Assembly (NCBI GenBank): GCA_017642445.1
Contig: JAGCPA010000016.1
Location: forward strand, 1-46,011
Source of the DNA: Spirochaetia bacterium
GTDB taxonomy: Bacteria > Spirochaetota > Spirochaetia > CADAEX01
Direction of reading: 5' to 3'
Length of the DNA: 46,011 nt
Shown: positions 27,361-36,700 of the stretch, piece by piece
Layout: the number at the start of each line of letters is the position of its first letter
How positions within the stretch are numbered: position 1 is the stretch's first letter
The notes under the pieces: generated by a model
What the model was told of the DNA's origin: nothing
What the model saw: the letters and a program-made list of their open reading frames with translations, nothing else
The model's database searches: none
Program-made: the position numbers and the translations under genes

Positions 27361-30300
27361 TCAAAATTGCTTTCCAGCCGGCTGTTTGATCAGCTCCTCA
27401 TCCTTCTCGGTAAGAGGAATCTGCTCTCCCTTGTCATTCCACAGGGACATATCCAGCGCCAATCCACGGAGCTCCTGGACAAGAACGTTGAAGGACTCTG
27501 GAATACCAGCCTGTGTGGTGGATTCGCCCTTGACAATATTCTCATATGTCTTGGTCCTTCCGTTCATATCATCAGACTTGATGGTAAGGAATTCCTGCAG
27601 TGTATTTGCAGCACCGTAAGCCTCAAGTGCCCATACCTCCATCTCTCCGAGTCTCTGGCCACCGAACTGGGCCTTTCCACCGAGAGGCTGCTGGGTGATA
27701 AGGGAATAAGGACCTGTTGAGCGGGCATGCATCTTGTCGTCAACCAGGTGGTTGAGCTTGAGCATATATGCACATCCGATCATAAGCGGATTCTCGAAAG
27801 GCTCTCCGGTAAGACCGTCGTAGAGAATTGCCTTTGAGTTCTCCGGCTGGCCGCCCTTCTTAAGCAGCTTGGAGATCATATCGTTTGTAGCAGACTGGAA
27901 TACAGGAACTGCATATTTTTCATTCAGTGCCAGACCTGCAAGACCAAGGCTGGACTCCATAAGCTGACCCAGGTTCATACGGGAAGGTACACCCAGAGGG
28001 TTGAGACAGATATCAAGCGGAGTACCGTCTGCCAAGTATGGCATATCCTCTTCCGGAAGAATGCGGGATACGACACCTTTGTTTCCATGGCGTCCTGCCA
28101 GCTTGTCACCTGCACGGAGCTTGCGCTTGGTTGCGATGATCACTTTGACAATCTCTTCAACTCCAGGGCTGAGCTCATCGCCCTCAGATTTCTTAAGGCG
28201 CTGCACATCGATTACAGTACCGCTCACTCCTGCAGGAACTCTGCGGCATGTATCCTTTACATCCTTAGCCTTCTCGCCGAAGAGTGTGCGGAGCAGCTTG
28301 AGCTCCGGTGTGGACTCGTTCTCTGCCTTCGGAGTTACTTTTCCGACCAGAATATCGTTGGCCTTTACCTTGGCACCGATGCGGATAATTCCTTCCTCGT
28401 CCAGGTCCTCAAGCTTCTTCTCGCTTACATTAGGAATATCACGGGTAAGCTTGTCGGCTCCGTTCTTGTTCTCCCGGACCTCTGCCTCATACTCGTTCAG
28501 GTGGATGGATGTGAAGATATCCTCCTTGACCACCCGCTCAGAGATAAGGATAGCATCCTCGTAGTTATATCCATTCCATGGGATAAAGCCTACCAGAACG
28601 TTCCGTCCCAGGGCCAGCTCGCCATGGTCTGTCGCAGGGCCGTCTGCAATGACATCGCCCTTCTCTATCTTGTCGTCCAGAGCAACAATAGGCTTCTGAG
28701 AGAAGCATGTGTCCTGGTTTGTCCGCTGATACTTCTGGAGGCGGTATGAATCAACCTCTTCCGGAGCTTCATCAGGGATAATGTCTATGCGGGTAGATGA
28801 CACATAGGATACTTTTCCAGCTCTCTTTGCCTTTACGACAACGCCGGAGTCATATGCAGTCCTTCCCTCCATTCCGGTTCCTACAATAGGAGCCTCCGGG
28901 AACAGCAGCGGAACAGCCTGTCTCATCATGTTGGAACCCATAAGAGCTCTGTTTGCGTCATCGTGCTCGATGAAAGGAACCAGAGAGGTGGATACAGAGA
29001 TTACCTGCTTAGGGGAAACATCCATGTACTGAACTTTCTCTCTGTCCTCGGAATAGTAGTTTCCTGCCCTGCGGACAGAAACCTGCTCGTTCACCAGGTT
29101 GCCCTTGGCATCCAGAACTGCGTTTGCCTGGGCGATTACCTTCTTCTCCTCGTCCATGGCATCCATGTATCTGACAGATTTTGTAGCTCTTCCTTTCTCG
29201 ACCTTCCGGTACGGAGCCTCAAGGAATCCGTAGTCATTAACCTTGGTGTAGTTGGCCAGGGATACGATAAGACCGATGTTTGCACCTTCAGGAGTCTCGA
29301 TAGGACACATTCTTCCGTAGTGGGTGAAGTGTACGTCTCTGACCTCGAATCCGGCTCTGTCTCTGGAAAGACCGCCTGTACCGAGTGCGCTGAGCCTTCT
29401 CTTGTGGGTAAGCTCTGCAAGCGGATTGACCTGGTCCATGAACTGGGACAGCTGGTCTGAGCTGAAGAACTCTCTGACTATTGTTACGATAGGCTTGATT
29501 GAGATAAGGTCAGATGGCCTTAATGTCTCGGTCTCCTTGAGCTGCATCCTGTCCTTTGCAATATGCTCGACTCTTGCGAATGCAACCTTGAGCTGGTTTG
29601 TAAGAAGCTCGCCGACAGAGCGGATACGTCTGTTTCCGAGATGGTCGATGTCGTCCGGGCTCTCCTCGCCGATAAACACCTTGATCAGGAAAGTCATGGT
29701 GCAGATGATGTCATCCATGGTAAGGACTGTCTCGCCGTTATCATCAATCTTTGAGTCATCATCCTCATCGCTTCTGCCAGGTTTCTGATTATATTTTTTG
29801 TTAAGCTTGTAGCGGCCCACTTTGCCCAGATCATATTTCTTCGGGCTGAAGAACATGTTCCTGAGCTCTTTCTCGCCGTTCTCCTTGGAGAAAAGCTCGC
29901 CAGGGAACAGGACATCAAACACTTCCTTAAGGGCGCTCTCTTTTGTAGGCTCAGAGCCGTCTTTGCTCTTTTCCTTCTCTTTCTTGAGACAGTTGAGGAT
30001 AATATCGGAATGGAGGGTGTTCTGGGTCTTCTTATCGATATCAACGATTGTGACCTCCTTGATACCCTTCTCCTTCATCTCCTCCAGTGTGCTGCGGCTT
30101 ATCTCGTCGCCTACGCTGTACAGCAGTGTGTCTTTATGATATATAGTCTTGGCCAGGATTTTTCCTTCCAGGTCAACGTTTCTTTCGTCTTTAGAGTGGA
30201 TAGTGACTTTCTTTGTCGCATAGAAGTTCTCGATTATCTGCTCGCTTATCTCAAAGCCGAGAGCCCGGAGGAAAACAGTTCCAAGAATTCTTTTCTTCCG

Positions 30301-30900
30301 GTCTATCTTCGCAAAGATAAGTCCTTTCTTCTTGTCAATCTCAAACTCAAGCCAGGAACCTCTGTATGGAATGATTCTTGAGGAATAAAGTGCCTTATCC
30401 TTCTCGTATGAGAATACAACACCAGGAGATCTGTGGATCTGGCTTACAATTACACGCTCTGCGCCATTGATGATGAAAGTACCTCTGTCTGTCATCATTG
30501 GAATGTCGCCCATGTAAATCTCTTTCTGCCGGATCTCTCCGGTAGCAAAGGTAAGATTGATCTTGGCCTTCAGCGGGATAGAATAGGTGGCGTTCTTCTG
30601 CTTGCATTCAAACTCATCAAGCTTCTTGTTCTTCTTGTCGCCCAAGGAATATCCGACATAATCAAGAGTCATGTCGCCGTTGGGACTCTCTATAGGGAAT
30701 GTGCTCCTGAATACTTCCTCAAGACCCTGGTTCTCCAGCTTCTCGCCTTTCTTAAGTCTCTCAAGCTGTAAGAACTTCTCGTAGGAAGAAAGCTGAATAT
30801 CAATCAGGTTAGGAACATCCATGAACTCATGATACTCACCTTCGTAATACTTGTCCCCTACAATGTAATGCCGCTTAATAGCTTTTTTTCTATCAAGCAT
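27361..30900 (-). CDS. rpoB: RNA polymerase beta subunit
   Basis: A 1179-aa protein, shorter than the E. coli subunit, as expected outside proteobacteria, which carry extra lineage inserts. The rifampicin region reads [19 protein letters not shown], then [10 protein letters not shown]. Ser504 aligns with E. coli Ser531, where several spirochaetes carry Asn. The C-terminal blocks ([10 protein letters not shown] and [10 protein letters not shown]-x-G-E-M-E-V-W-A-L) are intact. GGAGG lies 8 nt before the ATG. Confidence 0.99.
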   Translation of the reverse strand: MLDRKKAIKRHYIVGDKYYEGEYHEFMDVPNLIDIQLSSYEKFLQLERLKKGEKLENQGLEEVFRSTFPIESPNGDMTLDYVGYSLGDKKNKKLDEFECKQKNATYSIPLKAKINLTFATGEIRQKEIYMGDIPMMTDRGTFIINGAERVIVSQIHRSPGVVFSYEKDKALYSSRIIPYRGSWLEFEIDKKKGLIFAKIDRKKRILGTVFLRALGFEISEQIIENFYATKKVTIHSKDERNVDLEGKILAKTIYHKDTLLYSVGDEISRSTLEEMKEKGIKEVTIVDIDKKTQNTLHSDIILNCLKKEKEKSKDGSEPTKESALKEVFDVLFPGELFSKENGEKELRNMFFSPKKYDLGKVGRYKLNKKYNQKPGRSDEDDDSKIDDNGETVLTMDDIICTMTFLIKVFIGEESPDDIDHLGNRRIRSVGELLTNQLKVAFARVEHIAKDRMQLKETETLRPSDLISIKPIVTIVREFFSSDQLSQFMDQVNPLAELTHKRRLSALGTGGLSRDRAGFEVRDVHFTHYGRMCPIETPEGANIGLIVSLANYTKVNDYGFLEAPYRKVEKGRATKSVRYMDAMDEEKKVIAQANAVLDAKGNLVNEQVSVRRAGNYYSEDREKVQYMDVSPKQVISVSTSLVPFIEHDDANRALMGSNMMRQAVPLLFPEAPIVGTGMEGRTAYDSGVVVKAKRAGKVSYVSSTRIDIIPDEAPEEVDSYRLQKYQRTNQDTCFSQKPIVALDDKIEKGDVIADGPATDHGELALGRNVLVGFIPWNGYNYEDAILISERVVKEDIFTSIHLNEYEAEVRENKNGADKLTRDIPNVSEKKLEDLDEEGIIRIGAKVKANDILVGKVTPKAENESTPELKLLRTLFGEKAKDVKDTCRRVPAGVSGTVIDVQRLKKSEGDELSPGVEEIVKVIIATKRKLRAGDKLAGRHGNKGVVSRILPEEDMPYLADGTPLDICLNPLGVPSRMNLGQLMESSLGLAGLALNEKYAVPVFQSATNDMISKLLKKGGQPENSKAILYDGLTGEPFENPLMIGCAYMLKLNHLVDDKMHARSTGPYSLITQQPLGGKAQFGGQRLGEMEVWALEAYGAANTLQEFLTIKSDDMNGRTKTYENIVKGESTTQAGIPESFNVLVQELRGLALDMSLWNDKGEQIPLTEKDEELIKQPAGKQF

Positions 30901-30922
30901 TCGCTATACCTCCCTCGATAAA

Positions 30923-30953
30923 GCCCGTGTCCATATTATGGACAAACAGGGGC
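30923..30953 (-). promoter_or_regulatory. hairpin in the rplL-rpoB intergenic region
   Basis: On the minus strand TGTCCA-TAATA-TGGACA forms a perfect inner stem, enclosed by GCCC/GGGC, about 22 nt before the rpoB start. It has no T tract. The E. coli rplL-rpoB gap carries a partial terminator and an RNase III site, so a processing or attenuation role is plausible. Confidence 0.5.
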
Positions 30954-30993
30954 TGTACTACGGATAGTCCAACCCCTTTGAATAAAAATATAA

Positions 30994-31023
30994 AATCTAA
31001 AAGTGTTCTGAAATCAAAGTCAA
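30994..31023 (-). promoter_or_regulatory. possible internal promoter before rpoB
   Basis: TTGACT (31018-31023), an 18-nt spacer and TAGATT (30994-30999), starting right at the rplL stop codon. A moderate match only. Confidence 0.35.
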
Positions 31024-31025
31024 GC

Positions 31026-31403
31026 TTATTTAACTTCAACTGTTGCACCAGCAGCCTCAAGTTTTGCCTTAAGAGCAGCAGCATCTTCCTTGGAAGCGCC
31101 TTCCTTGATAGCCTTTGGAGCTCCTTCAACAAGCTCTTTTGCCTCTTTCAGTCCAAGACCGGTGATCTCTCTTACAACCTTGATGCAAGGAATCTTCTTG
31201 TCAGCTGGAACAGCAGCCAGGATAACGTCGAACTCTGTCTTCTCTTCCTCTGCTGGTGCTGCTGCGGCTGCGCCGCCTGCAACTGGTGCTGCAACTGCTG
31301 CTGCAGATACGCCGAACTTCTCTTCCATTGCCTTTACAAGATCAGCAATCTCCATAACTGTCATATTAGCGATTGATTCAAGAATTTCATCTTTTGTAGC
31401 CAT
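31026..31403 (-). CDS. rplL: 50S ribosomal protein L7/L12
   Basis: A 125-aa acidic protein: an N-terminal dimerisation domain (about 1-33), an Ala/Gly/Pro/Glu hinge (about 35-56) and a C-terminal domain with the factor-binding [12 protein letters not shown] motif. It forms the stalk that recruits translation GTPases and is present in several copies per ribosome. A hairpin and an A-rich tract lie ahead of its ribosome-binding site. Confidence 0.98.
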   Translation of the reverse strand: MATKDEILESIANMTVMEIADLVKAMEEKFGVSAAAVAAPVAGGAAAAAPAEEEKTEFDVILAAVPADKKIPCIKVVREITGLGLKEAKELVEGAPKAIKEGASKEDAAALKAKLEAAGATVEVK

Positions 31404-31433
31404 ATTAACTTCTCCTTTTTTTTTATTTTTTTA

Positions 31434-31470
31434 TGCGGCAGTAGCATGACTATTTAAGACTAATGCCGCA
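31434..31470 (-). promoter_or_regulatory. hairpin before rplL
   Basis: On the minus strand TGCGGCA/TGCCGCA arms, extended by a TAG/CTA pair, lie between the rplJ stop and the rplL start. An almost pure A tract leading into GGAG follows. With no T tract it is not a terminator. Likely an mRNA stabiliser or translation enhancer favouring excess L7/L12. Confidence 0.45.
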
Positions 31471-31477
31471 ATTGTTT

Positions 31478-32008
31478 TTACTCTGCTTTTGCCTCTTCCG
31501 GTTTTGCAGCTTCTCCACCCTTGTCCACGATTGCCTGCAGTGTTGCGGCAAGCTTCTGGACAGGAGCCTTCATCAGACCCATCAACATAGCGATAAGCTG
31601 AGTTCTTCCTGGCAGCTTTGAGAAAGCCTCAATCTTTGCTGCATCAAAAAGTTCTCCATTGATGACCGCACCCTTGACTGTCAGAGGCATACCTTTTGCA
31701 AATTCAAAAAGTGCCTTGGCAACATCGTTGGATTCTCCTGGAACTGCTGCAACTGCAGTAGGTCCCTTGAGGAAGTCATCCACCTCAGTGATTCCCAGAT
31801 CTTTCATGGCAATCTTGGCAAATCTGTTCTTGACTACCTTGAACTCTGTGTCACTGGCTCTGAGCTTATCTCTGATCTCTGTGATCTGTGCAACAGTAAG
31901 ACCTCTGTAGTCAGCGAAAATAAAGCTTGAGATTCCATCGAACCTTGACTTGAGATCTGCTACTGCTTCTTTCTTGTTATCCTGTACTTTTGCAATATAC
32001 TCTGCCAT
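31478..32008 (-). CDS. rplJ: 50S ribosomal protein L10
   Basis: A 176-aa protein with the L10 core: F-A-D-Y-R-G-L-T-V-A-Q-I-T-E-I-R near residues 33-48, K-N-R-F-A-K-I-A, and a Lys/Glu/Ala-rich C-terminal helix that binds L7/L12 dimers. Only 12 nt separate it from rplA, so the long L10-binding leader of enteric bacteria is not present. Confidence 0.97.
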   Translation of the reverse strand: MAEYIAKVQDNKKEAVADLKSRFDGISSFIFADYRGLTVAQITEIRDKLRASDTEFKVVKNRFAKIAMKDLGITEVDDFLKGPTAVAAVPGESNDVAKALFEFAKGMPLTVKGAVINGELFDAAKIEAFSKLPGRTQLIAMLMGLMKAPVQKLAATLQAIVDKGGEAAKPEEAKAE

Positions 32009-32020
32009 AGTCTACCTCTC

Positions 32021-32692
32021 TTACGCCTTCTTAACCTTAACGCCAGGTCCCATAGTTGAAGAGATAGCCAGAGAAAGGACAAAGTCGCCCTTTGCATCGG
32101 CAGGCCGCTTTCTCTCAATCTCGGAAGCTACAACTGCCATGTTCTCTGCCAGTTTGTCTGCATCCATAGAAACCTTTCCGATAGAAACGCTTACAATACC
32201 AGTCTTGTCAGATCTGTATTCTGTCCGGCCTTTCTTAAGCTCGGCAATTGCCTCTTTGATATCGAATGTAACAGTGTGAGTCTTGGGGTTAGGCATAAGA
32301 CCTCTTCTACCCAGGATAGGACCCAGCTTACCTACATCCTTCATCATGTCTGGAGTTGCCACAGCTACATCGAAATCAAGCCAGCCGCCCTTGATCTTCT
32401 CTACCAGATCGCTGTCGCCGACAAATGCGGCTCCTGCAGCCTTAGCCTCCTCAGCCTTGGCTCCCTTAGCGAAGACAAGAATCTTTTTCTCGCCCTTGAA
32501 CTGATGTGGAAGAACCAGTGTATCTCTGACGCTCTGACCTTTCTTAAGGTTAAGTCTGACTGAGAAATCAACAGTCTCGTCGAACTTAGCAAAAGCAAGC
32601 TCTTTAACAAGCTTTGCACCTTCTTCAAAAGTATAAACTTCAAGTTTGTTATACTTCTTTACAGCATCCTGAAATTTCTTTCCTCTTTTCAT
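32021..32692 (-). CDS. rplA: 50S ribosomal protein L1
   Basis: A 223-aa protein with the L1 signature [26 protein letters not shown]1 forms the mobile E-site stalk and in many bacteria represses its own rplKA mRNA. A matching binding-site mimic lies just before rplK (33140-33180). 2 nt after rplK. Confidence 0.98.
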   Translation of the reverse strand: MKRGKKFQDAVKKYNKLEVYTFEEGAKLVKELAFAKFDETVDFSVRLNLKKGQSVRDTLVLPHQFKGEKKILVFAKGAKAEEAKAAGAAFVGDSDLVEKIKGGWLDFDVAVATPDMMKDVGKLGPILGRRGLMPNPKTHTVTFDIKEAIAELKKGRTEYRSDKTGIVSVSIGKVSMDADKLAENMAVVASEIERKRPADAKGDFVLSLAISSTMGPGVKVKKA

Positions 32693-32694
32693 GA

Positions 32695-33126
32695 TTACTT
32701 CTCCACCTCAACACCCATACTGCGTGCTGTACCAGCAATAATTTTCATTGCAGCATCGATATCGTTTGCATTGATATCAGGCATCTTAGTCTCTGCAATC
32801 TTCTTCAGATCAGCCTTTGAAAGCTTTGCAACCTTGTCCTTGTGTGGCTGTGCCGATCCGCTCTGGATTCCGCAGGCCTTCTTGATAAGAACGGCTGCAG
32901 GAGGAGTCTTCAGGATAAAACTGAAAGTCTTGTCAGCATAGACAGTAATGACAACCGGAACTGTAAGACCCGGCTCCATTCCCTTTGTCTTATCATTAAA
33001 CTGCTGAACAAACTGCGGCGCGCTGACTCCGTGAGGTCCCAATGCCGGGCCGACTGGAGGTGCCGGAGTTGCTTTTCCTGCAGGAATCTGCAATTTAATG
33101 TAAGCAACAATCTTTTTCTTTGCCAT
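32695..33126 (-). CDS. rplK: 50S ribosomal protein L11
   Basis: A 143-aa protein: [23 protein letters not shown]-x-H-G-V. The proline-rich N-terminal domain and RNA-binding C-terminal domain are intact. It binds the GTPase-associated centre with 23S H43/H44. AAGGAG lies before the ATG. Confidence 0.98.
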   Translation of the reverse strand: MAKKKIVAYIKLQIPAGKATPAPPVGPALGPHGVSAPQFVQQFNDKTKGMEPGLTVPVVITVYADKTFSFILKTPPAAVLIKKACGIQSGSAQPHKDKVAKLSKADLKKIAETKMPDINANDIDAAMKIIAGTARSMGVEVEK

Positions 33127-33139
33127 TTTTTTCTCCTTT

Positions 33140-33180
33140 GTGGTATAGCGTCCCCCGACTGGCGTCAGGAAACTCCCATC
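33140..33180 (-). promoter_or_regulatory. L1-binding leader (23S rRNA mimic) of rplKA
   Basis: The minus strand reads TGGGAG, then a stem-loop containing GACGCCAGTC, then TATACCAC, 14 nt before the rplK start. The L1 site in 23S rRNA helices 76-77 has the same elements in the same order (GUGGGAG ... GACGCCAGUC ... AUACCAC). The TGG/CCA closure and the enclosed GAC-GCCA-GTC stem can form here. This supports L1 feedback repression of rplKA and possibly the genes behind it. Confidence 0.7.
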
Positions 33181-33184
33181 AAGA

Positions 33185-33199
33185 CGGTAAAACTTACCG
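33185..33199 (-). other. hairpin after nusG
   Basis: Perfect CGGTAA-GTT-TTACCG hairpin between nusG and the L1 leader. No T tract; may separate nusG from rplKA transcripts or belong to the L1 leader fold. Confidence 0.4.
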
Positions 33200-33207
33200 G
33201 TTTATAT

Positions 33208-33765
33208 TCAGATCTTCTCAACCTGGCTGAGCTCAACCTCAACAGGTGTGAACCGACCGAGTATACCAACCATGACTTTTGCCTTGCCTTTCTCAAGGTT
33301 AAGTTCATCTATCTTTCCGACGAATGTATCAAATGGACCTTCGACAATCTTGACAGTCTCGCCGACCTCAAAAGTCTGCTTGACCATGACATGCTTATTG
33401 GTCTTAAGCTCACCGGCCCGCTGAAGGATAGTCTTGATCTCGTCGGTAGGAATCGGATGTGGCTTCTCGTTGCCTCTTGTCCCTACGAATCCAGAAGCTC
33501 CTGCAATCTTCTTGATCTTTGAGAGAGAAGAGAGCCAGTCTCCCTCTGCCAGATCCATCTCCAGAAGCACATATCCTGGAAGGAACTTGCGGACAACATT
33601 CTTCTTCTTGCCATCCTTTCCTTCTATAGTAACTTCCTCTGTAGGAACTTTGATATCAAGAACAGTCTTTGAGAACTCAGGGTCTTCCATGTAAGACCTG
33701 ATGAACTTTTCCACTTTATTCTCATACCCGGAATAGGTATGAAGGATATACCATTCTCTCGCCAT
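33208..33765 (-). CDS. nusG: transcription termination/antitermination factor NusG
   Basis: A 185-aa protein: the NGN domain starts W-Y-I-L-H-T-Y-S-G-Y-E-N-K-V and holds P-G-Y-V-L-L-E-M, the C-terminal KOW domain has V-G-E-T-V-K-I-V-E-G-P-F. It binds the polymerase clamp and couples transcription to translation through S10. ATG is 1 nt after the secE stop. Confidence 0.97.
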   Translation of the reverse strand: MAREWYILHTYSGYENKVEKFIRSYMEDPEFSKTVLDIKVPTEEVTIEGKDGKKKNVVRKFLPGYVLLEMDLAEGDWLSSLSKIKKIAGASGFVGTRGNEKPHPIPTDEIKTILQRAGELKTNKHVMVKQTFEVGETVKIVEGPFDTFVGKIDELNLEKGKAKVMVGILGRFTPVEVELSQVEKI

Positions 33766-33766
33766 A

Positions 33767-33946
33767 TCAGAAAATCACATCCATCAAAAGAATGAGCAGA
33801 AAATCAACCAGACCTAATACGCCGGCAAAAATAAGGGTGGAAATAATAACAATCCAGGTGGATGAGACTACTTCCTGGCGGCTGGGCCATACTACTTTCT
33901 TAAGCTCAGCATAGCTTTCCTTGAAAAAAAGCAAAACTTTATTCAT
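33767..33946 (-). CDS. secE: preprotein translocase subunit SecE
   Basis: A 59-aa protein of the short single-helix SecE type: an amphipathic N-terminus F-F-K-E-S-Y-A-E-L-K-K-V-V-W-P-S-R-Q-E-V followed by one membrane helix (about residues 30-55). The K-K-V-x-W-P-S-R-x-E motif is diagnostic. GGGAG precedes the ATG at 33946, 21 nt after tRNA-Trp. It clamps SecY. Confidence 0.95.
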   Translation of the reverse strand: MNKVLLFFKESYAELKKVVWPSRQEVVSSTWIVIISTLIFAGVLGLVDFLLILLMDVIF

Positions 33947-33967
33947 TATATTCTCCCGAATAAAATA

Positions 33968-34041
33968 CAGGGCAGGTAGGATTCGAACCTACAACATCCG
34001 GTTTTGGAGACCAGCGCTCTAGCCGTTGGAGCTACTGCCCT
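33968..34041 (-). tRNA. tRNA-Trp (CCA)
   Basis: A 74-nt cloverleaf with acceptor AGGGCAG/CTGCCCT, discriminator G and anticodon loop CTCCAAA (anticodon CCA, reading UGG). T arm GTAGG/CCTAC; CCA not encoded. Its place between rpmG and secE is a common bacterial arrangement. Confidence 0.97.
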
Positions 34042-34051
34042 ATTATATTAC

Positions 34052-34228
34052 TTATTTAATCTTTGTCTCTTTGTGGATGGTATGCTTTCTGTCGAACTTA
34101 CAGTACTTGCTGAACTCCATCTTTCCCTGGATGTTCTTTCTGTTCTTGGAAGTTGTATAGTTCTTTCTCTTGCACTCGGTGCACTGCAGTGCAACCAGCT
34201 CTATATTACCTTTCTTCTTTGATGCCAT
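34052..34228 (-). CDS. rpmG: 50S ribosomal protein L33
   Basis: A 58-aa protein: L-Q-C-T-E-C-K-R-K-N-Y, then K-N-x-Q-G-K-M-E-F-S-K-Y-C and K-H-T-x-H-K-E-T-K-I-K. The first zinc pair (Cys16, Cys19) is intact, but the second is C-x-x-D (Cys43, Asp46) instead of C-x-x-C. AGGAGG precedes the ATG, 23 nt after tRNA-Thr. Confidence 0.96.
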   Translation of the reverse strand: MASKKKGNIELVALQCTECKRKNYTTSKNRKNIQGKMEFSKYCKFDRKHTIHKETKIK

Positions 34229-34251
34229 AATATTCCTCCTGACACTATAAA

Positions 34252-34323
<72 letters not shown>

Positions 34324-34350
34324 ATACTTATTCATAATAAGCAATGAGAA

Positions 34351-34379
34351 AAAATATCAAATATGCGAATTTTTGTCAA
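34351..34379 (-). promoter_or_regulatory. promoter of the tRNA-Thr - rpmG - tRNA-Trp - secE - nusG transcript
   Basis: Consensus TTGACA (34374-34379), a 17-nt spacer and TATTTT (34351-34356). The -35 lies within the last codons of the histidine-kinase gene and the -10 just past its stop. Confidence 0.75.
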
Positions 34380-36666
34380 TCTCCCAGGGCAAATTAATGT
34401 AAAATTTCGCCCCGTTGCCAGGGGAGCTCTCGCATCGGATCTCTCCGCCCAGGATACGGGTGACCAGATTATAGACAATATTCATACCCAGGCCGCTGCC
34501 CCCCATACCCCGCTTTGTGGTGAAGAACGGGTCGTAGATTTTCTGGACAACCTCGGGGCTCATGCCCACGCCGTTGTCGGAGTAGACAATCTCCACCCCG
34601 TTCCCGCCCCGGTGCACATCTATGGTCACTGTCCCCTGCTCTATCCCCTCGAAGCCGTGCTTAAGGGAGTTCATGACCAGATTGGTGAATACCTGGGACA
34701 GGGCACCCGGGGCGCTGATGACGCTCAAGTCGTCATCGCCGGTAAGGAGAACCTTGTGCCTGGTCTTTTTATATGCCGGCTGTATGCTGGTAAGAATATC
34801 CTCTATATAGGACTTGAGATTGAACTTTCTTATCTCCTGGCTGGTCTGGTCCACAGCCACCTGCTTGAAGCTTGATATACGCTCGGAAGCCAGGTGCAGG
34901 TTGTCCAGGATAACCTTGGCAGAGTCGTTTGCCATAGCCAGGTAGCTCTCCAGATCCGACCTCTTCATCTGGTTTGCCCTGTACTTGCTGTCAAAGAGCT
35001 TAGTCTGCTCCTCAAGGTATGAGGCGGCTGTGACGCCTATGCCCACAGGGGTGTTCACCTCGTGGGCAACCCCGGCCACCAGGACACCCAGCGATGCCAT
35101 CTTCTCGGCCTCCACCAGGTTCTGCTGGGTCTCCTTAAGGGTGGCCAGGGATACCTTGAGGGCGTTGTTGGCATTCTCAAGTTCCAGAGTACGCTGCGAA
35201 ACCCGCTTCTCCAGCTGTGCGTTGAGCTCGTAGAGCTCCTTCTCGGCCTTCTTGCGGAGTGTTATGTCGCGCAGGGTCATTATAAGCGAGGACTTCTCCT
35301 CAAGGTCGGCAAGACCCACCTCGGCATAGAGCAGAGAGCCGTCCTTGCGCATAAGTATAGCCTCAAACTGCACAGTCTTGCCGGCCAGGGCCTCCTTTGC
35401 ATACTCCCTGTATGGAGCTGCATTGTCGACACCCTCCTCGTAGGCCTCGAAGACAAAGTCCAGCGGGTTTCTCCCCGCCAGCTCGTCGGCCGGGTAGCCC
35501 ACCAGGTCGGCGGCACTCTGGTTGAAGTAGCTTATTGCACCATCCTTAAGCACCACAAGACCGTCGTTGACACCATGGAATACAGCCTGGTATTTCTTCT
35601 CGCTCCGCATAAGCTCGTTTGTCCGCTGCTCTATGGTCTCCTCCATAATCTTTATACTGTGGCGCACAACCCGCTTCCTGGAATAGATGAGGAGTATGGA
35701 GAAACATACCATGATAGCCACAACCACAAGGCCCAGGGCCATAGCCTGCCTGTGGAACTGCTGCAGCGGGCGGTTTATAACTTTCTCGGAGGCACCCACC
35801 AGCACAATTATCTTCTCGTCCATTATGCTGAACGAGTCCCAGGCCACCAGGGCGCTGTGTGATTTGCCCATCCTGTCCATGACCTTGAACTTGCGGTTTC
35901 CAGAGACATGGGAAAGGATATCCTTCATCGGGAAGCTTCCGGTGTTTATCCCCTCCAGGCTGACATCGTGGATATTGCGCCCTATGTTGTCAGGCTCCAT
36001 GTCCACTATGACTGTGCCGTTCTTATCCAGGAAAAGCTCGTCGCCCGAGAATCCAAGCCTGGATACAAAACTGTACTTCTGGATAATGCTTCCAATATTA
36101 ACTGCCACGCCGATAACACCGGTCTTCTGGCCGTTCCGCCAGATAGGGACCAGCTTTATGGCAAGCTGCATGTCTTTAGTTATATAAAGAGGCGGCACAT
36201 AGTTGAGTCCGCCTGAGATCTTGTTCTGATATTCATCTATGTATTTAAGTATGAGGTCCTGAGCCGCCTTTCCCTCGCCCCCTATGGAGAAGCTCCGGTA
36301 GCGGACAATGCCCTCTTCGTCCACCACGATAAAGGCGGTAACCTCCTGCCTGCTGGTCTGAACCAGCTGGAAGAAGCTGTTTGACATCTCGCGCTGCCCG
36401 GTAAAAAGGTCCCGGCAGTAGAGCTGGATAATATCAATATTGTAGAAGATGGAGTTAAGGTTGTCCTCGATAGCCTGGGCAGCCATCCGGACCTGCAGGA
36501 TCTGCTGGTTCTTATATATATTCTCGTTCCGCACCTTGGCACGGTTGTTGATAACTATGGTAGCAAGAAAGAAGAGCACCAGTATAAGAAGCGCCGATGC
36601 TATGAAGTTTATGATGATACGCTTCGGGAAAAGGGTGTTTCGTATAGTGTGAGAATCTTGCTTCAT
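34357..36666 (-). CDS. membrane sensor histidine kinase (Cache-PAS-HisKA-HATPase)
   Basis: A 769-aa protein. TM1 at about 17-40; an extracytoplasmic dCache-like sensor (about 45-295) with V-V-D-E-E-G-I and L-D-K-N-G-T strands; TM2 at about 307-328; PAS (about 355-475); a coiled coil; HisKA with A-G-V-A-H-E-V-N-T-P (phospho-acceptor His535); HATPase_c with Asn666, D-N-G-V-G-M (697-702), F-F-T-T-K and G-G-S-G-L-G-M. All catalytic motifs are intact, but no response regulator is encoded nearby, so it is an orphan. Its ribosome-binding GGGAGGG is the 3' arm of the terminator after the dehydrogenase. It may sense the TRAP substrate or a related small molecule; that is inference. Confidence 0.93.
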   Translation of the reverse strand: MKQDSHTIRNTLFPKRIIINFIASALLILVLFFLATIVINNRAKVRNENIYKNQQILQVRMAAQAIEDNLNSIFYNIDIIQLYCRDLFTGQREMSNSFFQLVQTSRQEVTAFIVVDEEGIVRYRSFSIGGEGKAAQDLILKYIDEYQNKISGGLNYVPPLYITKDMQLAIKLVPIWRNGQKTGVIGVAVNIGSIIQKYSFVSRLGFSGDELFLDKNGTVIVDMEPDNIGRNIHDVSLEGINTGSFPMKDILSHVSGNRKFKVMDRMGKSHSALVAWDSFSIMDEKIIVLVGASEKVINRPLQQFHRQAMALGLVVVAIMVCFSILLIYSRKRVVRHSIKIMEETIEQRTNELMRSEKKYQAVFHGVNDGLVVLKDGAISYFNQSAADLVGYPADELAGRNPLDFVFEAYEEGVDNAAPYREYAKEALAGKTVQFEAILMRKDGSLLYAEVGLADLEEKSSLIMTLRDITLRKKAEKELYELNAQLEKRVSQRTLELENANNALKVSLATLKETQQNLVEAEKMASLGVLVAGVAHEVNTPVGIGVTAASYLEEQTKLFDSKYRANQMKRSDLESYLAMANDSAKVILDNLHLASERISSFKQVAVDQTSQEIRKFNLKSYIEDILTSIQPAYKKTRHKVLLTGDDDLSVISAPGALSQVFTNLVMNSLKHGFEGIEQGTVTIDVHRGGNGVEIVYSDNGVGMSPEVVQKIYDPFFTTKRGMGGSGLGMNIVYNLVTRILGGEIRCESSPGNGAKFYINLPWEIDKNSHI

Positions 36667-36668
36667 AT

Positions 36669-36693
36669 AAAAAAACCCTCCCTTTCGGGAGGG
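36669..36693 (-). terminator. terminator between dehydrogenase and histidine kinase
   Basis: A perfect 7-bp stem CCCTCCC-GAAA-GGGAGGG followed by T7 on the minus strand. Its 3' arm is also the only Shine-Dalgarno available to the kinase gene. Confidence 0.9.
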
Positions 36694-36700
36694 CCCTTAG

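Noticed and set aside
33127-33207. Separate rplK promoter in the nusG-rplK gap
   Set aside because: No pair of -35 and -10 boxes at acceptable spacing was found; the gap is explained by the L1 leader and a hairpin.
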